From assembly GCA_031273385.1 (NCBI GenBank), contig JAISRY010000230.1, positions 1-10,114 on the forward strand: a stretch of DNA of 10,114 bases, given 5' to 3'. A program made the position numbers and the translations under genes. Each line of letters begins with the position of its first letter. The stretch's first letter is position 1. Of this stretch, positions 1-6,474 are shown piece after piece. The notes below the pieces were generated by a model that did not search any database, was not told the origin of the DNA, and saw only the letters and a program-made list of their open reading frames with translations. Origin of the DNA: Tannerellaceae bacterium. Its GTDB lineage: Bacteria; Bacteroidota; Bacteroidia; Bacteroidales; Tannerellaceae.

Positions 1-1116
1 GATCCGCAGCATTTTTCCAAGGCGGCGGAAGAGGGGGCAAACATCGCCAATATACATCATGCCGGCAGGCTGAACCCGGTGATCAATTATCCCTTTATCG
101 TCAGGGATTCTTTGGTGGACTACATCCGGACGCAACATGCTGAAAACCGGAAAGTAAAGCTGTATTACACCATCCGCGAACTCACCAATTATGCGGTGGA
201 AATCCATGCGCTGAAAAGCCTGAACCACGAGATATTCGTCTCCGGTGTCGGCTATGGGCTGCCCTGGCATTGCGAACACCTGATCGACGACTACAAACCG
301 GCATGGTACGCCGAAATGCCCGGACAGACTGCCGATGCCGCCCTTGTCCTGAACGGCTTTTCGCGCTGGATCAACTACTACCTGGAGGGTTTGCGCTGGA
401 TGTTCGAGCAGTATGAGATAGACGGTCTCTATATGGATGATGTGTCATTCGACAGGGTGGTGATGAAACGGATCCGTAAGATCATGGCTGCGTACCGTCC
501 GGACGCCCTGATTGACCTCCATTCCAATACGGGGTACTCCATTGGCCCGGCAAACCAGTACACCGACTTTTTCCCATACGTGGATAGGCTTTGGTTCGGC
601 GAAAGTTTCCGGTACAACCAGATGACGCCGGATGAATGGTTCGTCACCTTTTCGGGGATCCCTTTCGGGGTGATGAGCGAAATGCTGCAGGGCGGGGGGA
701 ACCGCTTTCTGGGTATGATTTATGGCACGACCGCCCGGCACTCATGGACAGAGGCCGCTTCGCCCGTACCGGTGTGGAATCTCTGGAAATCGTTCGGAAT
801 AGAAGAGGCGCAAATGATTGGCTATTGGGACGAGGCCTGTCCTGTGAAGACGAATCATCCGGAGGTGAAAGCGACCGCCTACGTCCGTGCGGGTAAAACG
901 CTCGTCTCAGTCGCCAATTTCGGCTCTGCCGACCACGCTGTCCGCTTGTCTTTCGATTGGGAAAAGGTAGGCCTCTCCCCCTCCAAAGCGACGCTCCATG
1001 CTCCACCGGTCGACCATTTCCAACAGGAACGGACATTCCTGCCGGACGACGCCATTGAGGTAAAAAGCAAGGAGGGGTGGCTCCTTATCCTCTCTGAACC
1101 GAAGAGGGAGCAGTGA
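1..1116 (+). CDS. Glycoside hydrolase, DUF6067/GH123-like, 5' end missing
   Basis: The reading frame is open from base 1 without a stop, so the gene enters from the left. The GTG at 79 is an internal codon, because clearly conserved sequence (EGANIANIHHAGRLNP) lies before it. The 371 visible residues look like the C-terminal half of a TIM-barrel hydrolase followed by a beta-sandwich. Conserved-looking pieces are KLYYTIRELTNYAVEIHAL, the segment IDGLYMDDVSFDR with acidic residues at a strand end as expected for a catalytic site, GIPFGVMSEMLQGGGNRF, and a late beta domain (KTLVSVANFGSADHAVRLSF). From memory this matches the Bacteroidetes family annotated DUF6067 or 'glycoside hydrolase domain-containing protein', related to GH123. 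A signal peptide would lie outside the window. The substrate cannot be told. The gene ends 15 bp before the convergent dprA and nothing ties it to xylose use. Confidence 0.8.
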   Translation, partial: DPQHFSKAAEEGANIANIHHAGRLNPVINYPFIVRDSLVDYIRTQHAENRKVKLYYTIRELTNYAVEIHALKSLNHEIFVSGVGYGLPWHCEHLIDDYKPAWYAEMPGQTADAALVLNGFSRWINYYLEGLRWMFEQYEIDGLYMDDVSFDRVVMKRIRKIMAAYRPDALIDLHSNTGYSIGPANQYTDFFPYVDRLWFGESFRYNQMTPDEWFVTFSGIPFGVMSEMLQGGGNRFLGMIYGTTARHSWTEAASPVPVWNLWKSFGIEEAQMIGYWDEACPVKTNHPEVKATAYVRAGKTLVSVANFGSADHAVRLSFDWEKVGLSPSKATLHAPPVDHFQQERTFLPDDAIEVKSKEGWLLILSEPKREQ

Positions 1117-1131
1117 TCGTTGCCGCTTGCT

Positions 1132-2247
1132 TTAGAGCAGTTTGTACATGCTGCCGGGCATGGCTTTTACGGCATTGTTCATTTCCAGCTCAAACAGGAG
1201 GGTGGAGAGGCGGTGGACGGGCATATCCATTTCGACGGCCAACTGGTTGATATGTAGCTCGTTTTTCTCCCTTAGCAGGGTGATGACCCGGTGGTGGTCG
1301 TCGTTCTCTTTTCCGGCGAAAAGGGAGGGCATTGGCGGCGGGGAAAACAGGGTTTTACGCTCGACGTCCCAGCCGATGGATGAAATGAGATCAGCCGCAC
1401 AGGTGATCAGCTCGGCCTTATTTTGGCGGATGATCCGGTTGCATCCCTGCGAACAGGTATCCGTCACCCTCCCCGGAAAGGCGAACACCTCCCGTCCATA
1501 CGAAAAGGCCAGGTCTGCCGTAATCAACGATCCGCCCTTTTCCGCCGATTCGATGATAATCGTCGCATCGGGCAATCCGGCGACAATCCGGTTTCGTTTG
1601 ACGAAATTCACCTTGTCGGGCGTGGTCTGGCTTGGAAAGTCCGTCAGCAAGCCGCCAGCCGCCAACATCTCCGCGGCCGTCCCCTTATGGACGAAAGGGT
1701 AAATCCTGTCCAGGCCATGCGCCAGGACGGCGACTGTCGGCAGGCGATGTTTCAATGCCGCACGGTGCGCCAGGATATCAATCCCGTAAGCCAATCCGCT
1801 GATGACCAGCAAATCGGGGATAAGCGCCGCCAATTCACCGATCAGCTTCTCCGTCAGGCTTTTCCCGTAGTCCGTGGCGTTCCTTGTCCCGACGATACTG
1901 ATGATGCGCGGGGCGTTCAGGTCGGCATTCCCTTTATAATAGAGCATGACCGGCGCATCCTCACATTCGCGGAGGCGTTTCGGATAACCGGCTTCGGTCA
2001 TGAAATAGCAGTCAATCCTGTGCTTTTCGACAAAATCCAACTCTTTCTCCGCCCGTCGCAACACGTCCGGGTCTTTGATATTTGCGGCAATAACGGAGCC
2101 TATTCCGGGAATCCGTTCCAAGGCGGCGCGTTTCTCGGCGAATACGGCTTCCGCGCTGCCAAAGGCCTGCAACAACTGGCGTCCCATGATATTTCCCACG
2201 CCGTTGATCATCGTTAAGCCGATCTGGTAAAGCAATTGATCCGTCAT
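1132..2247 (-). CDS. dprA: DNA-processing protein DprA (Smf)
   Basis: DprA is a cytoplasmic single-strand DNA-binding protein that loads RecA onto incoming DNA during natural transformation; it is also widely kept in bacteria not known to be competent. The 371-residue protein has the full family layout. A helix-hairpin-helix/SAM-like N-terminus (GVGNIMGRQLLQ at 16-27, LERIPGIGSVIAANI at 43-57) is followed by the Rossmann-like DprA core: IVGTRNATDYGK at 118-129, SGLAYGID at 150-157, GLDRIYPFVHKG at 178-189, NRIVAGLPDATIIIESAEKGGS at 219-240 and AFPGRV at 256-261. A winged-helix tail occupies about 315-371. The length is normal for Bacteroidetes. The start codon overlaps the stop of the upstream thioesterase by ATGA, supporting both this start and translational coupling. 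Confidence 0.96.
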   Translation of the reverse strand: MTDQLLYQIGLTMINGVGNIMGRQLLQAFGSAEAVFAEKRAALERIPGIGSVIAANIKDPDVLRRAEKELDFVEKHRIDCYFMTEAGYPKRLRECEDAPVMLYYKGNADLNAPRIISIVGTRNATDYGKSLTEKLIGELAALIPDLLVISGLAYGIDILAHRAALKHRLPTVAVLAHGLDRIYPFVHKGTAAEMLAAGGLLTDFPSQTTPDKVNFVKRNRIVAGLPDATIIIESAEKGGSLITADLAFSYGREVFAFPGRVTDTCSQGCNRIIRQNKAELITCAADLISSIGWDVERKTLFSPPPMPSLFAGKENDDHHRVITLLREKNELHINQLAVEMDMPVHRLSTLLFELEMNNAVKAMPGSMYKLL

Positions 2248-2651
2248 GCCTCTGTCTTTTTCAGTAGTTCGTCAAAATACTCCCCTTTGGTCAATCTCCC
2301 GTTTTCCACCACCACGACCTCTACTCTTCCCCTGGCCGACAACATCCCGTCTGACGCCCTGAATATATCCTGGTGGAAAACCAGCCTTGCCCCCTCTTTC
2401 GTCAGGTTCAGGCAGGAGATAAACGAATCCCCGCTTCTGAGGGAGGCTTTAAAGCGGATATCCACACGCGAAACGAACGCATCGACCCCTTTCTCGTGCA
2501 TCGCCCCGAAGTTCTCGCCCAGCGACTCCAAAAACTCATGCCGCGTATGCTCCATGTACCGCTGGTAGTTGGAATTGTTGACGACGCCCTGGAGATCACA
2601 TTCGTAATCGCGGACTTTAACCGTAAGCTTGAAAATATACCTGTTGTTCAT
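2244..2651 (-). CDS. Acyl-CoA thioesterase, hot-dog fold (YbgC/4HBT-like)
   Basis: This 135-residue protein fits the single-domain 4-hydroxybenzoyl-CoA thioesterase type of the hot-dog superfamily, which hydrolyses acyl-CoA or acyl-ACP thioesters in the cytoplasm. The N-terminal active-site region is clear: VRDYECDLQGVVNNSNYQRY at residues 13-32, with Asp19 in the place of the YbgC nucleophile/base, then the helix HTRHEFLESLG. Later segments (VDIRFKASLRSGD, LVFHQDIFRASDGMLSARGRVEVV) match the beta-sheet core. The His that often follows the GVV motif in YbgC is Asn here, as I recall from many Bacteroidetes relatives. It overlaps the U32 gene upstream and dprA downstream by 4 bp each, so it sits in the middle of one operon. 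The natural substrate is unknown. Confidence 0.9.
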   Translation of the reverse strand: MNNRYIFKLTVKVRDYECDLQGVVNNSNYQRYMEHTRHEFLESLGENFGAMHEKGVDAFVSRVDIRFKASLRSGDSFISCLNLTKEGARLVFHQDIFRASDGMLSARGRVEVVVVENGRLTKGEYFDELLKKTEA

Positions 2652-3952
2652 TCTGATTGTTGATTTATCGTATCGGTGGATACCATTTTATACATCCTGT
2701 CGGACGGGCGTACCTTTTCTTTTACCTTAAAAGAGAAACGTTCGCCTTTAACCGTCTCTTCGACCGGCTTCAACTGCACGCGGATCTCCTCTATCGTCTG
2801 CATGACGGCGCCTGTCGTCGGGCCGGTAATCAGAATCTCGTCCCCCCGCTTCAGCGTCTGCGACTCCATCTCAAATTCGGCGACGCCAAGCCCGCTGAAA
2901 TACTTGATCCCCTTGGCGACGTAAACCTTTCTCTTCGTCGCTTCCGAGCCATATTGGCTGCTCCATTCCCCCAAGCGTTGCCCCAGATAATAGCCGTCCC
3001 AGAAGCCTCGGTTAAAGACGCTTTTCAGGCGTTCCTCCCAGCGGGCGATCTTCTCTTCGCCGAACGTCCCGTCGCAATATGCCCTGACCGCCTCCCGGTA
3101 ACATTCCGTAACGATCCGCACATATTCCGGCCCCCGCGCCCGTCCTTCGATCTTGAAAACGCGTACTCCGGCATCCATCATCTTGTTGAGGAAATGGATG
3201 GTTTTCAAATCTTTGGGGGACATGATATGCGAGTTCTCGATATCCAGCTCGATACGACTTTCCCTGTCTTTCACCGAATAGCTCCGGCGGCATACCTGCA
3301 TACAGGCGCCCCGGTTGGCCGAATGGTTCATTTCGTGCAAACTCAGGTAGCACTTCCCCGAAACGGCCATACATAACGCCCCGTGGCAAAACATCTCGAT
3401 ACGGATCAACTGTCCGCCCGGCCCTTTGATCCCAGCCTCTTCAATCCGCCGGTAGATCTGATTGACCTGTTGGAGGTTCAATTCACGCGCCAACACCACG
3501 ACGTCGGCAAAACGGGCATAAAACGCCAGCGCTTCCGCGTTCGAAATATTCAGCTGTGTAGAAAGATGTACCTCCTGCCCGATACTGTTCGCATAATGCA
3601 TCGCCGCCACGTCCGCCGCGATCACAGCGGAAACGCCCGCCTCCTTTGCCTCATCTATAATCCTGCGCATCAGGGAAATGTCTTCATCATAAATCACCGT
3701 ATTGACGGTAAGATAGCTCTTGATACCCCGTTCGCGGCAAATCGAAACAATCCGGTGCAGATCGTCCGTCGTAAAGTTGTTGGAAGAGTGGGCACGCATA
3801 TTCAGCCCCTCTATCCCAAAGTAAACGGAATCCGCCCCGCCCTGTATAGCCGCCATCAGCGATTCATACGAACCGGCCGGCGCCATAATCTCAAAATCCT
3901 TTTCTCTTAATTTCACACGACAAAGATACGACTTTTCCGCGATACTCCCCAT
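2648..3952 (-). CDS. U32 family protein, TrhP-like (tRNA uridine hydroxylation)
   Basis: U32 proteins were named peptidases, but the TrhP branch (E. coli YegQ, B. subtilis YrrN/YrrO) makes 5-hydroxyuridine at the tRNA wobble position using prephenate, and carries an iron-sulfur cluster. The protein shows the TIM-barrel start EIMAPAGSYESLMAAIQGGADSVYFG (about 21-46, given only in part for its key AG and GGAD residues), the family signature IEMFCHGALCMAVSGKCYLS around 185-204, conserved cysteines at 189, 194, 201, 217 and 221, and KIEGRARGPEYV, the U32 GRxxxPEYV-type motif. A C-terminal beta-barrel-like part covers roughly 340-434. The start is uncertain. The ATG at 3952 has GGAGGG ten bases upstream, but family similarity begins near the GTG at 3916 (VKLREKDFEIM), and a promoter-like TATCTTTG lies between the two. 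From the GTG the protein would be 422 residues. Which U32 subfamily it belongs to is inference. Confidence 0.9.
   Translation of the reverse strand: MGSIAEKSYLCRVKLREKDFEIMAPAGSYESLMAAIQGGADSVYFGIEGLNMRAHSSNNFTTDDLHRIVSICRERGIKSYLTVNTVIYDEDISLMRRIIDEAKEAGVSAVIAADVAAMHYANSIGQEVHLSTQLNISNAEALAFYARFADVVVLARELNLQQVNQIYRRIEEAGIKGPGGQLIRIEMFCHGALCMAVSGKCYLSLHEMNHSANRGACMQVCRRSYSVKDRESRIELDIENSHIMSPKDLKTIHFLNKMMDAGVRVFKIEGRARGPEYVRIVTECYREAVRAYCDGTFGEEKIARWEERLKSVFNRGFWDGYYLGQRLGEWSSQYGSEATKRKVYVAKGIKYFSGLGVAEFEMESQTLKRGDEILITGPTTGAVMQTIEEIRVQLKPVEETVKGERFSFKVKEKVRPSDRMYKMVSTDTINQQSE
3921..3928 (-). promoter_or_regulatory. Possible -7 box (TATCTTTG) for the U32-thioesterase-dprA operon
   Basis: Read on the minus strand this is TATCTTTG, an exact match to the Bacteroidetes sigma-ABfr -7 consensus TAnnTTTG. 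No TTTG-like -33 box stands at the usual distance upstream. Transcription would start about at the GTG codon at 3916, giving an almost leaderless mRNA. The box also lies inside the longest form of the U32 reading frame, so it is either a real promoter, making GTG-3916 the start, or a chance match in coding sequence. Confidence 0.4.
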
Positions 3953-4002
3953 GCGGTTACAACCCTCCGGCCTTTCGGTGATGGCGATATAAGAAAAATA
4001 TG

Positions 4003-4010
4003 TATATTTG
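4003..4010 (+). promoter_or_regulatory. Upstream promoter-like -7 box (TATATTTG)
   Basis: TATATTTG matches TAnnTTTG exactly and lies in the same ten-base string (GTATATTTGC) as the box 149 bp downstream, again preceded by an A-rich run. No good -33 TTTG is visible. If active, it would transcribe about 165 bases of leader ahead of the regulator gene, including a possible 20-codon ORF. It could be a second promoter of the xylose operon or one for a small separate transcript. Confidence 0.35.
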
Positions 4011-4047
4011 CTGCGGAATAGGATAATATAAAATAAGGTAAAACGAT

Positions 4048-4110
4048 ATGAGGCAGCGGATTATTGTATGGAGTAAGATAGGGAATATTCAGTGTGTTAG
4101 AATCTTATAA
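4048..4110 (+). CDS. Possible 20-residue leader peptide
   Basis: An ATG at 4048 opens 20 codons, MRQRIIVWSKIGNIQCVRIL, closed by TAA. It follows the TATATTTG box at 4003-4010 by a distance giving an A/T-rich leader of about 30 bases, with AAGGTAAAACGAT just ahead of the ATG. It ends before the main operon promoter. No family is recognised, and an ORF of this size can easily arise by chance. The peptide is basic and fairly hydrophobic, without runs of one amino acid that would suggest an attenuator. Confidence 0.15.
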   Translation: MRQRIIVWSKIGNIQCVRIL

Positions 4111-4129
4111 AATAAAAATCCTTTCTCGT

Positions 4130-4159
4130 TTTGATTGAATAGTAAAATTAGTATATTTG
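4130..4159 (+). promoter_or_regulatory. Bacteroidetes-type promoter of the xylose operon
   Basis: A -33 element TTTG (4130-4133) is separated by 18 bases from a perfect -7 box TATATTTG (4152-4159), close to the Bacteroidetes consensus TTTG-N19-TAnnTTTG. Transcription would start near 4165, leaving a 5' leader of about 16 bases before the ATG of the regulator at 4181. It is the obvious promoter for regulator-xylB-xylA-xylE. An operator is expected nearby, but I see no convincing palindrome across it. Confidence 0.7.
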
Positions 4160-4180
4160 CACGGACTTTAATTTATTGCC

Positions 4181-4918
4181 ATGCAAACAAAGAAAAAAGA
4201 AAAAAGAATGATGTTATATCCTTATGTATCTGTCGACTGCGTGCTGCTCGGCATTGATAATGAACGACTCTGCGTTTTGTTGGTTGAACGGAAAAACGCC
4301 GGAGCTGGTATCACGGAGTATAAACTGCCGGGGAGTTTGATTTACGAAACGGAAGATTTGGAGGAGGCCGCCCATCGCGTCCTGACCGAAACGACAGGGT
4401 TGAAGCGTATCCAGTTGAAGCAATTCCGCAGTTTTGGCTCGCCCTCACGTATGGAGAACAAAGATGATGTACAGTGGCTCGAAAAGGATTCGAAAATGAA
4501 AGTAGGACGAATCGTGACCGTCGGGTACCTGGCCTTGTGTAAGGTAAGGAAAACAAAGCCCGGCAGGGATTATTTTTCCAAATGGACGCCGGTGACGCAA
4601 TTACCCCGTTTGCCGTTCGACCATAAGGAGATTATCGAAGAGGCGGCAAAAGAGATCCGTACATGGATAGATGTAGAGCCCTCGATCGTCTTTAATTACC
4701 TGCCGGATAAGTTCACCGCCCTCCAATTGAGGCGTACCTACGAGATTATTTATAACAAGGTATTGGACGTCAGGAATTTCCATAAGAAGATGAATTCCCT
4801 CGGCTATGTGATCCAAACCAATGAAATGGAGCAGAACGTGGCGCACCGGTCGGCGCGCTATTACCGTTTTGACAAGGTGAAATACAACCAGTTGCGGTCG
4901 AAATTGAATAAATCCTGA
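4181..4918 (+). CDS. xylR: Nudix-family transcriptional regulator of xylose use (NrtR/AraR-like)
   Basis: The 245-residue protein joins an N-terminal Nudix fold (about 10-150) to a C-terminal winged helix (about 166-245, with PDKFTALQLRRTYEIIYNK and LDVRNFHKKMNSLGYV), the layout of the NrtR/AraR family. In Bacteroidetes such proteins regulate sugar operons; AraR of B. thetaiotaomicron responds to L-arabinose. The Nudix box at 51-74 is degenerate: the catalytic REUxEE core reads RVLTET, so hydrolysis is probably lost and the domain kept as an effector sensor. A xylose-pathway sugar as effector is inferred from position: the gene is first in the operon, 13 bp before xylB. From memory, the order regulator-xylB-xylA-transporter is the one at the B. 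thetaiotaomicron xylose locus (BT0791-BT0794). The ATG at 4181 fits the promoter ending at 4159; ATGs at 4208 and 4211 are possible but less likely. Confidence 0.88.
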   Translation: MQTKKKEKRMMLYPYVSVDCVLLGIDNERLCVLLVERKNAGAGITEYKLPGSLIYETEDLEEAAHRVLTETTGLKRIQLKQFRSFGSPSRMENKDDVQWLEKDSKMKVGRIVTVGYLALCKVRKTKPGRDYFSKWTPVTQLPRLPFDHKEIIEEAAKEIRTWIDVEPSIVFNYLPDKFTALQLRRTYEIIYNKVLDVRNFHKKMNSLGYVIQTNEMEQNVAHRSARYYRFDKVKYNQLRSKLNKS

Positions 4919-4931
4919 AATAGATGAAACG

Positions 4932-6422
4932 ATGTATTTATTAGGATGTGATATTGGGAGCTCTTCGGTAAAGGCCTCGGTCATCGACTGCGAAAGCGGG
5001 GTGGTCGCCGGTTCGGATTTCTATCCCAAAGAAGAGGCGCCGATGATGGCGGTGAAGCCCGGTTGGGCGGAGCAAAACCCCGAAGACTGGTGGAATCATT
5101 TGAAGTCCGCCATAAAAGGGGCGATACACGATGCCGGCATACGCGGGGAGGAGATTCTCTCTATCGGTATCTCCTATCAAATGCACGGCCTTGTCCTGGT
5201 GGATAAGAAGATGGAGGCCTTGCGCCCCTCTATTATCTGGTGCGACAGCCGGGCCGTTCCGTATGGCGAACGTGCATTTAACGGTATTGGAGAGGATCGG
5301 TGCCTTTCCCATTTACTCAATTCGCCGGGCAATTTTACCGCCTCGAAGCTAGCATGGGTAAAAGAAAATGAACCCCGGATATTTGATTCCATTTATAAAT
5401 TCATGCTCCCCGGCGATTATATCGCCATGCGGATGACGGGCGAAGCGGCGACTACGGTGTCCGGTTTGTCGGAGGGGATTTTCTGGGATTTTAAGGAGAA
5501 CGGGGTTTCGGAAGATGTGCTGGATTTCTTTGGGTTCAGTGCGGATATGATTCCGGATATCTGTCCGGTTTTTGGCCGGCAGGGTGAGCTTCTGGAGTCG
5601 GTAGCCGCCGAGCTGGGGATGAAGAGGGGGACGCCTGTCACCTATCGTGCGGGCGACCAGCCGAACAATGCCCTCTCCCTGAATGTGCTGAACCCCGGCG
5701 AGATAGCGGCTACGGCAGGAACATCCGGCGTGGTTTACGGCGTGAACGGTACGGTGAATTACGATACCCGTTCGCGCGTGAATACCTTTGCCCATGTCAA
5801 CCATTCCGCTGCGCAACCACGGTTGGGCGTCTTGCTTTGTATCAACGGGACAGGCATTCTCAATTCATGGATCAAACGCAATATCGCCCCCGAAAACAGT
5901 TCGTATGAAGCGTTGAACGACTTGGCCGCAACGATCCCGATCGGCTCCGGAGGGCTTTCCATCCTGCCGTTCGGCAATGGTGCGGAACGTATGTTGGAGA
6001 ACCGCGAGATTGCTTGCTCCATGTACGGGCTGAATTTCAATATTCACGACCGGAGGCATTTTGCCCGTGCAGCGCAGGAGGGCATCGTCTTTTCCTTTAA
6101 GTACGGCATGGATATTATGAACGGGACGGGGATGGATATACGGGTGATCCGCGCCGGAAAGGCGAATATGTTCCTAAGCCCGGTGTTCAGGGAGGCGCTG
6201 TCTTGCGTTACCGGTTCGGTGATTGAGCTTTACGACACCAACGGCACGGTCGGGGCGGCAAAAGGCGCCGGTATCGGAGCCGGTATCTATGCCTCAGCGG
6301 AAGAGGCGTTCCTTTCGTTAAGGCAAATCGACAGGATAGAGCCCGACGGACTGAAAGCAGACGGCTACTGCGGCGCCTATGAGGTATGGAAAGAGCGGCT
6401 GGAGCAGGCGTTAGAAAGATGA
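4932..6422 (+). CDS. xylB: Xylulokinase (FGGY family)
   Basis: XylB phosphorylates D-xylulose to D-xylulose 5-phosphate with ATP in the cytoplasm, the second step after isomerisation. The 496-residue protein has the two-lobed FGGY/actin-fold layout. The N-terminal phosphate loop is GCDIGSSSVKASVID (5-19); the sugar-binding motif YQMHG is at 82-86, with Met84-His85-Gly86 as in E. coli XylB; IIWCDSRA follows at 101-108, and GDYIAMRMTG at 161-170. The probable catalytic base is Asp242 in RAGDQPNNAL, followed by GEIAATAGTSG of the second phosphate motif. Length is normal for the family. The next gene, xylA, and the regulator just upstream support xylulose rather than another FGGY substrate. The stop codon lies in the first unit of a 17-bp tandem repeat. 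Confidence 0.95.
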   Translation: MYLLGCDIGSSSVKASVIDCESGVVAGSDFYPKEEAPMMAVKPGWAEQNPEDWWNHLKSAIKGAIHDAGIRGEEILSIGISYQMHGLVLVDKKMEALRPSIIWCDSRAVPYGERAFNGIGEDRCLSHLLNSPGNFTASKLAWVKENEPRIFDSIYKFMLPGDYIAMRMTGEAATTVSGLSEGIFWDFKENGVSEDVLDFFGFSADMIPDICPVFGRQGELLESVAAELGMKRGTPVTYRAGDQPNNALSLNVLNPGEIAATAGTSGVVYGVNGTVNYDTRSRVNTFAHVNHSAAQPRLGVLLCINGTGILNSWIKRNIAPENSSYEALNDLAATIPIGSGGLSILPFGNGAERMLENREIACSMYGLNFNIHDRRHFARAAQEGIVFSFKYGMDIMNGTGMDIRVIRAGKANMFLSPVFREALSCVTGSVIELYDTNGTVGAAKGAGIGAGIYASAEEAFLSLRQIDRIEPDGLKADGYCGAYEVWKERLEQALER

Positions 6423-6451
6423 CTTACGTTTAAAGATGGCTTACGTTTATT
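6418..6451 (+). repeat. 17-bp tandem duplication across the xylB stop
   Basis: Two adjacent 17-base units, 6418-6434 and 6435-6451, share GATGrCTTACGTTTA (one A/G difference, then AA versus TT at the end). The first unit contains the xylB TGA; the second has TGG in its place. Each unit includes TACGTTTA, one base away from the -7 consensus TAnnTTTG. It may be a slip duplication, a pair of operator half-sites or weak internal promoter elements in front of xylA. Confidence 0.75.
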
Positions 6452-6458
6452 AATACTT

Positions 6459-6474
6459 TAATTATATACAATTA
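6459..6474. promoter_or_regulatory. Imperfect A/T palindrome at the xylA start
   Basis: TAATTATATACAATTA pairs in seven of eight positions around its centre and ends on the A of the xylA ATG. ACTTTAATT just ahead of and into it (6455-6463) also occurs before the regulator ATG (4165-4173). It could be an operator or an unstructured A/T-rich ribosome entry leader. A/T-rich palindromes arise easily by chance. Confidence 0.25.

Noticed and set aside
79..81. GTG as the start of the first gene
   Set aside because: The frame is open to base 1 and the upstream residues look conserved, so the gene starts outside the window.
1423..2217. 264-codon open frame on the + strand
   Set aside because: It lies wholly antisense to dprA, whose protein is clearly recognisable; the translation (rich in Arg, Gln, Asp, no family) is a shadow.
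2657..3376. 239-codon open frame on the + strand
   Set aside because: Antisense to the U32 gene, which has its family signatures in the other strand; no recognisable domain.
4181..4918. Nudix hydrolase (ADP-ribose pyrophosphatase)
   Set aside because: The catalytic core of the Nudix box is lost and a C-terminal winged helix is present, so a regulator is the better call.
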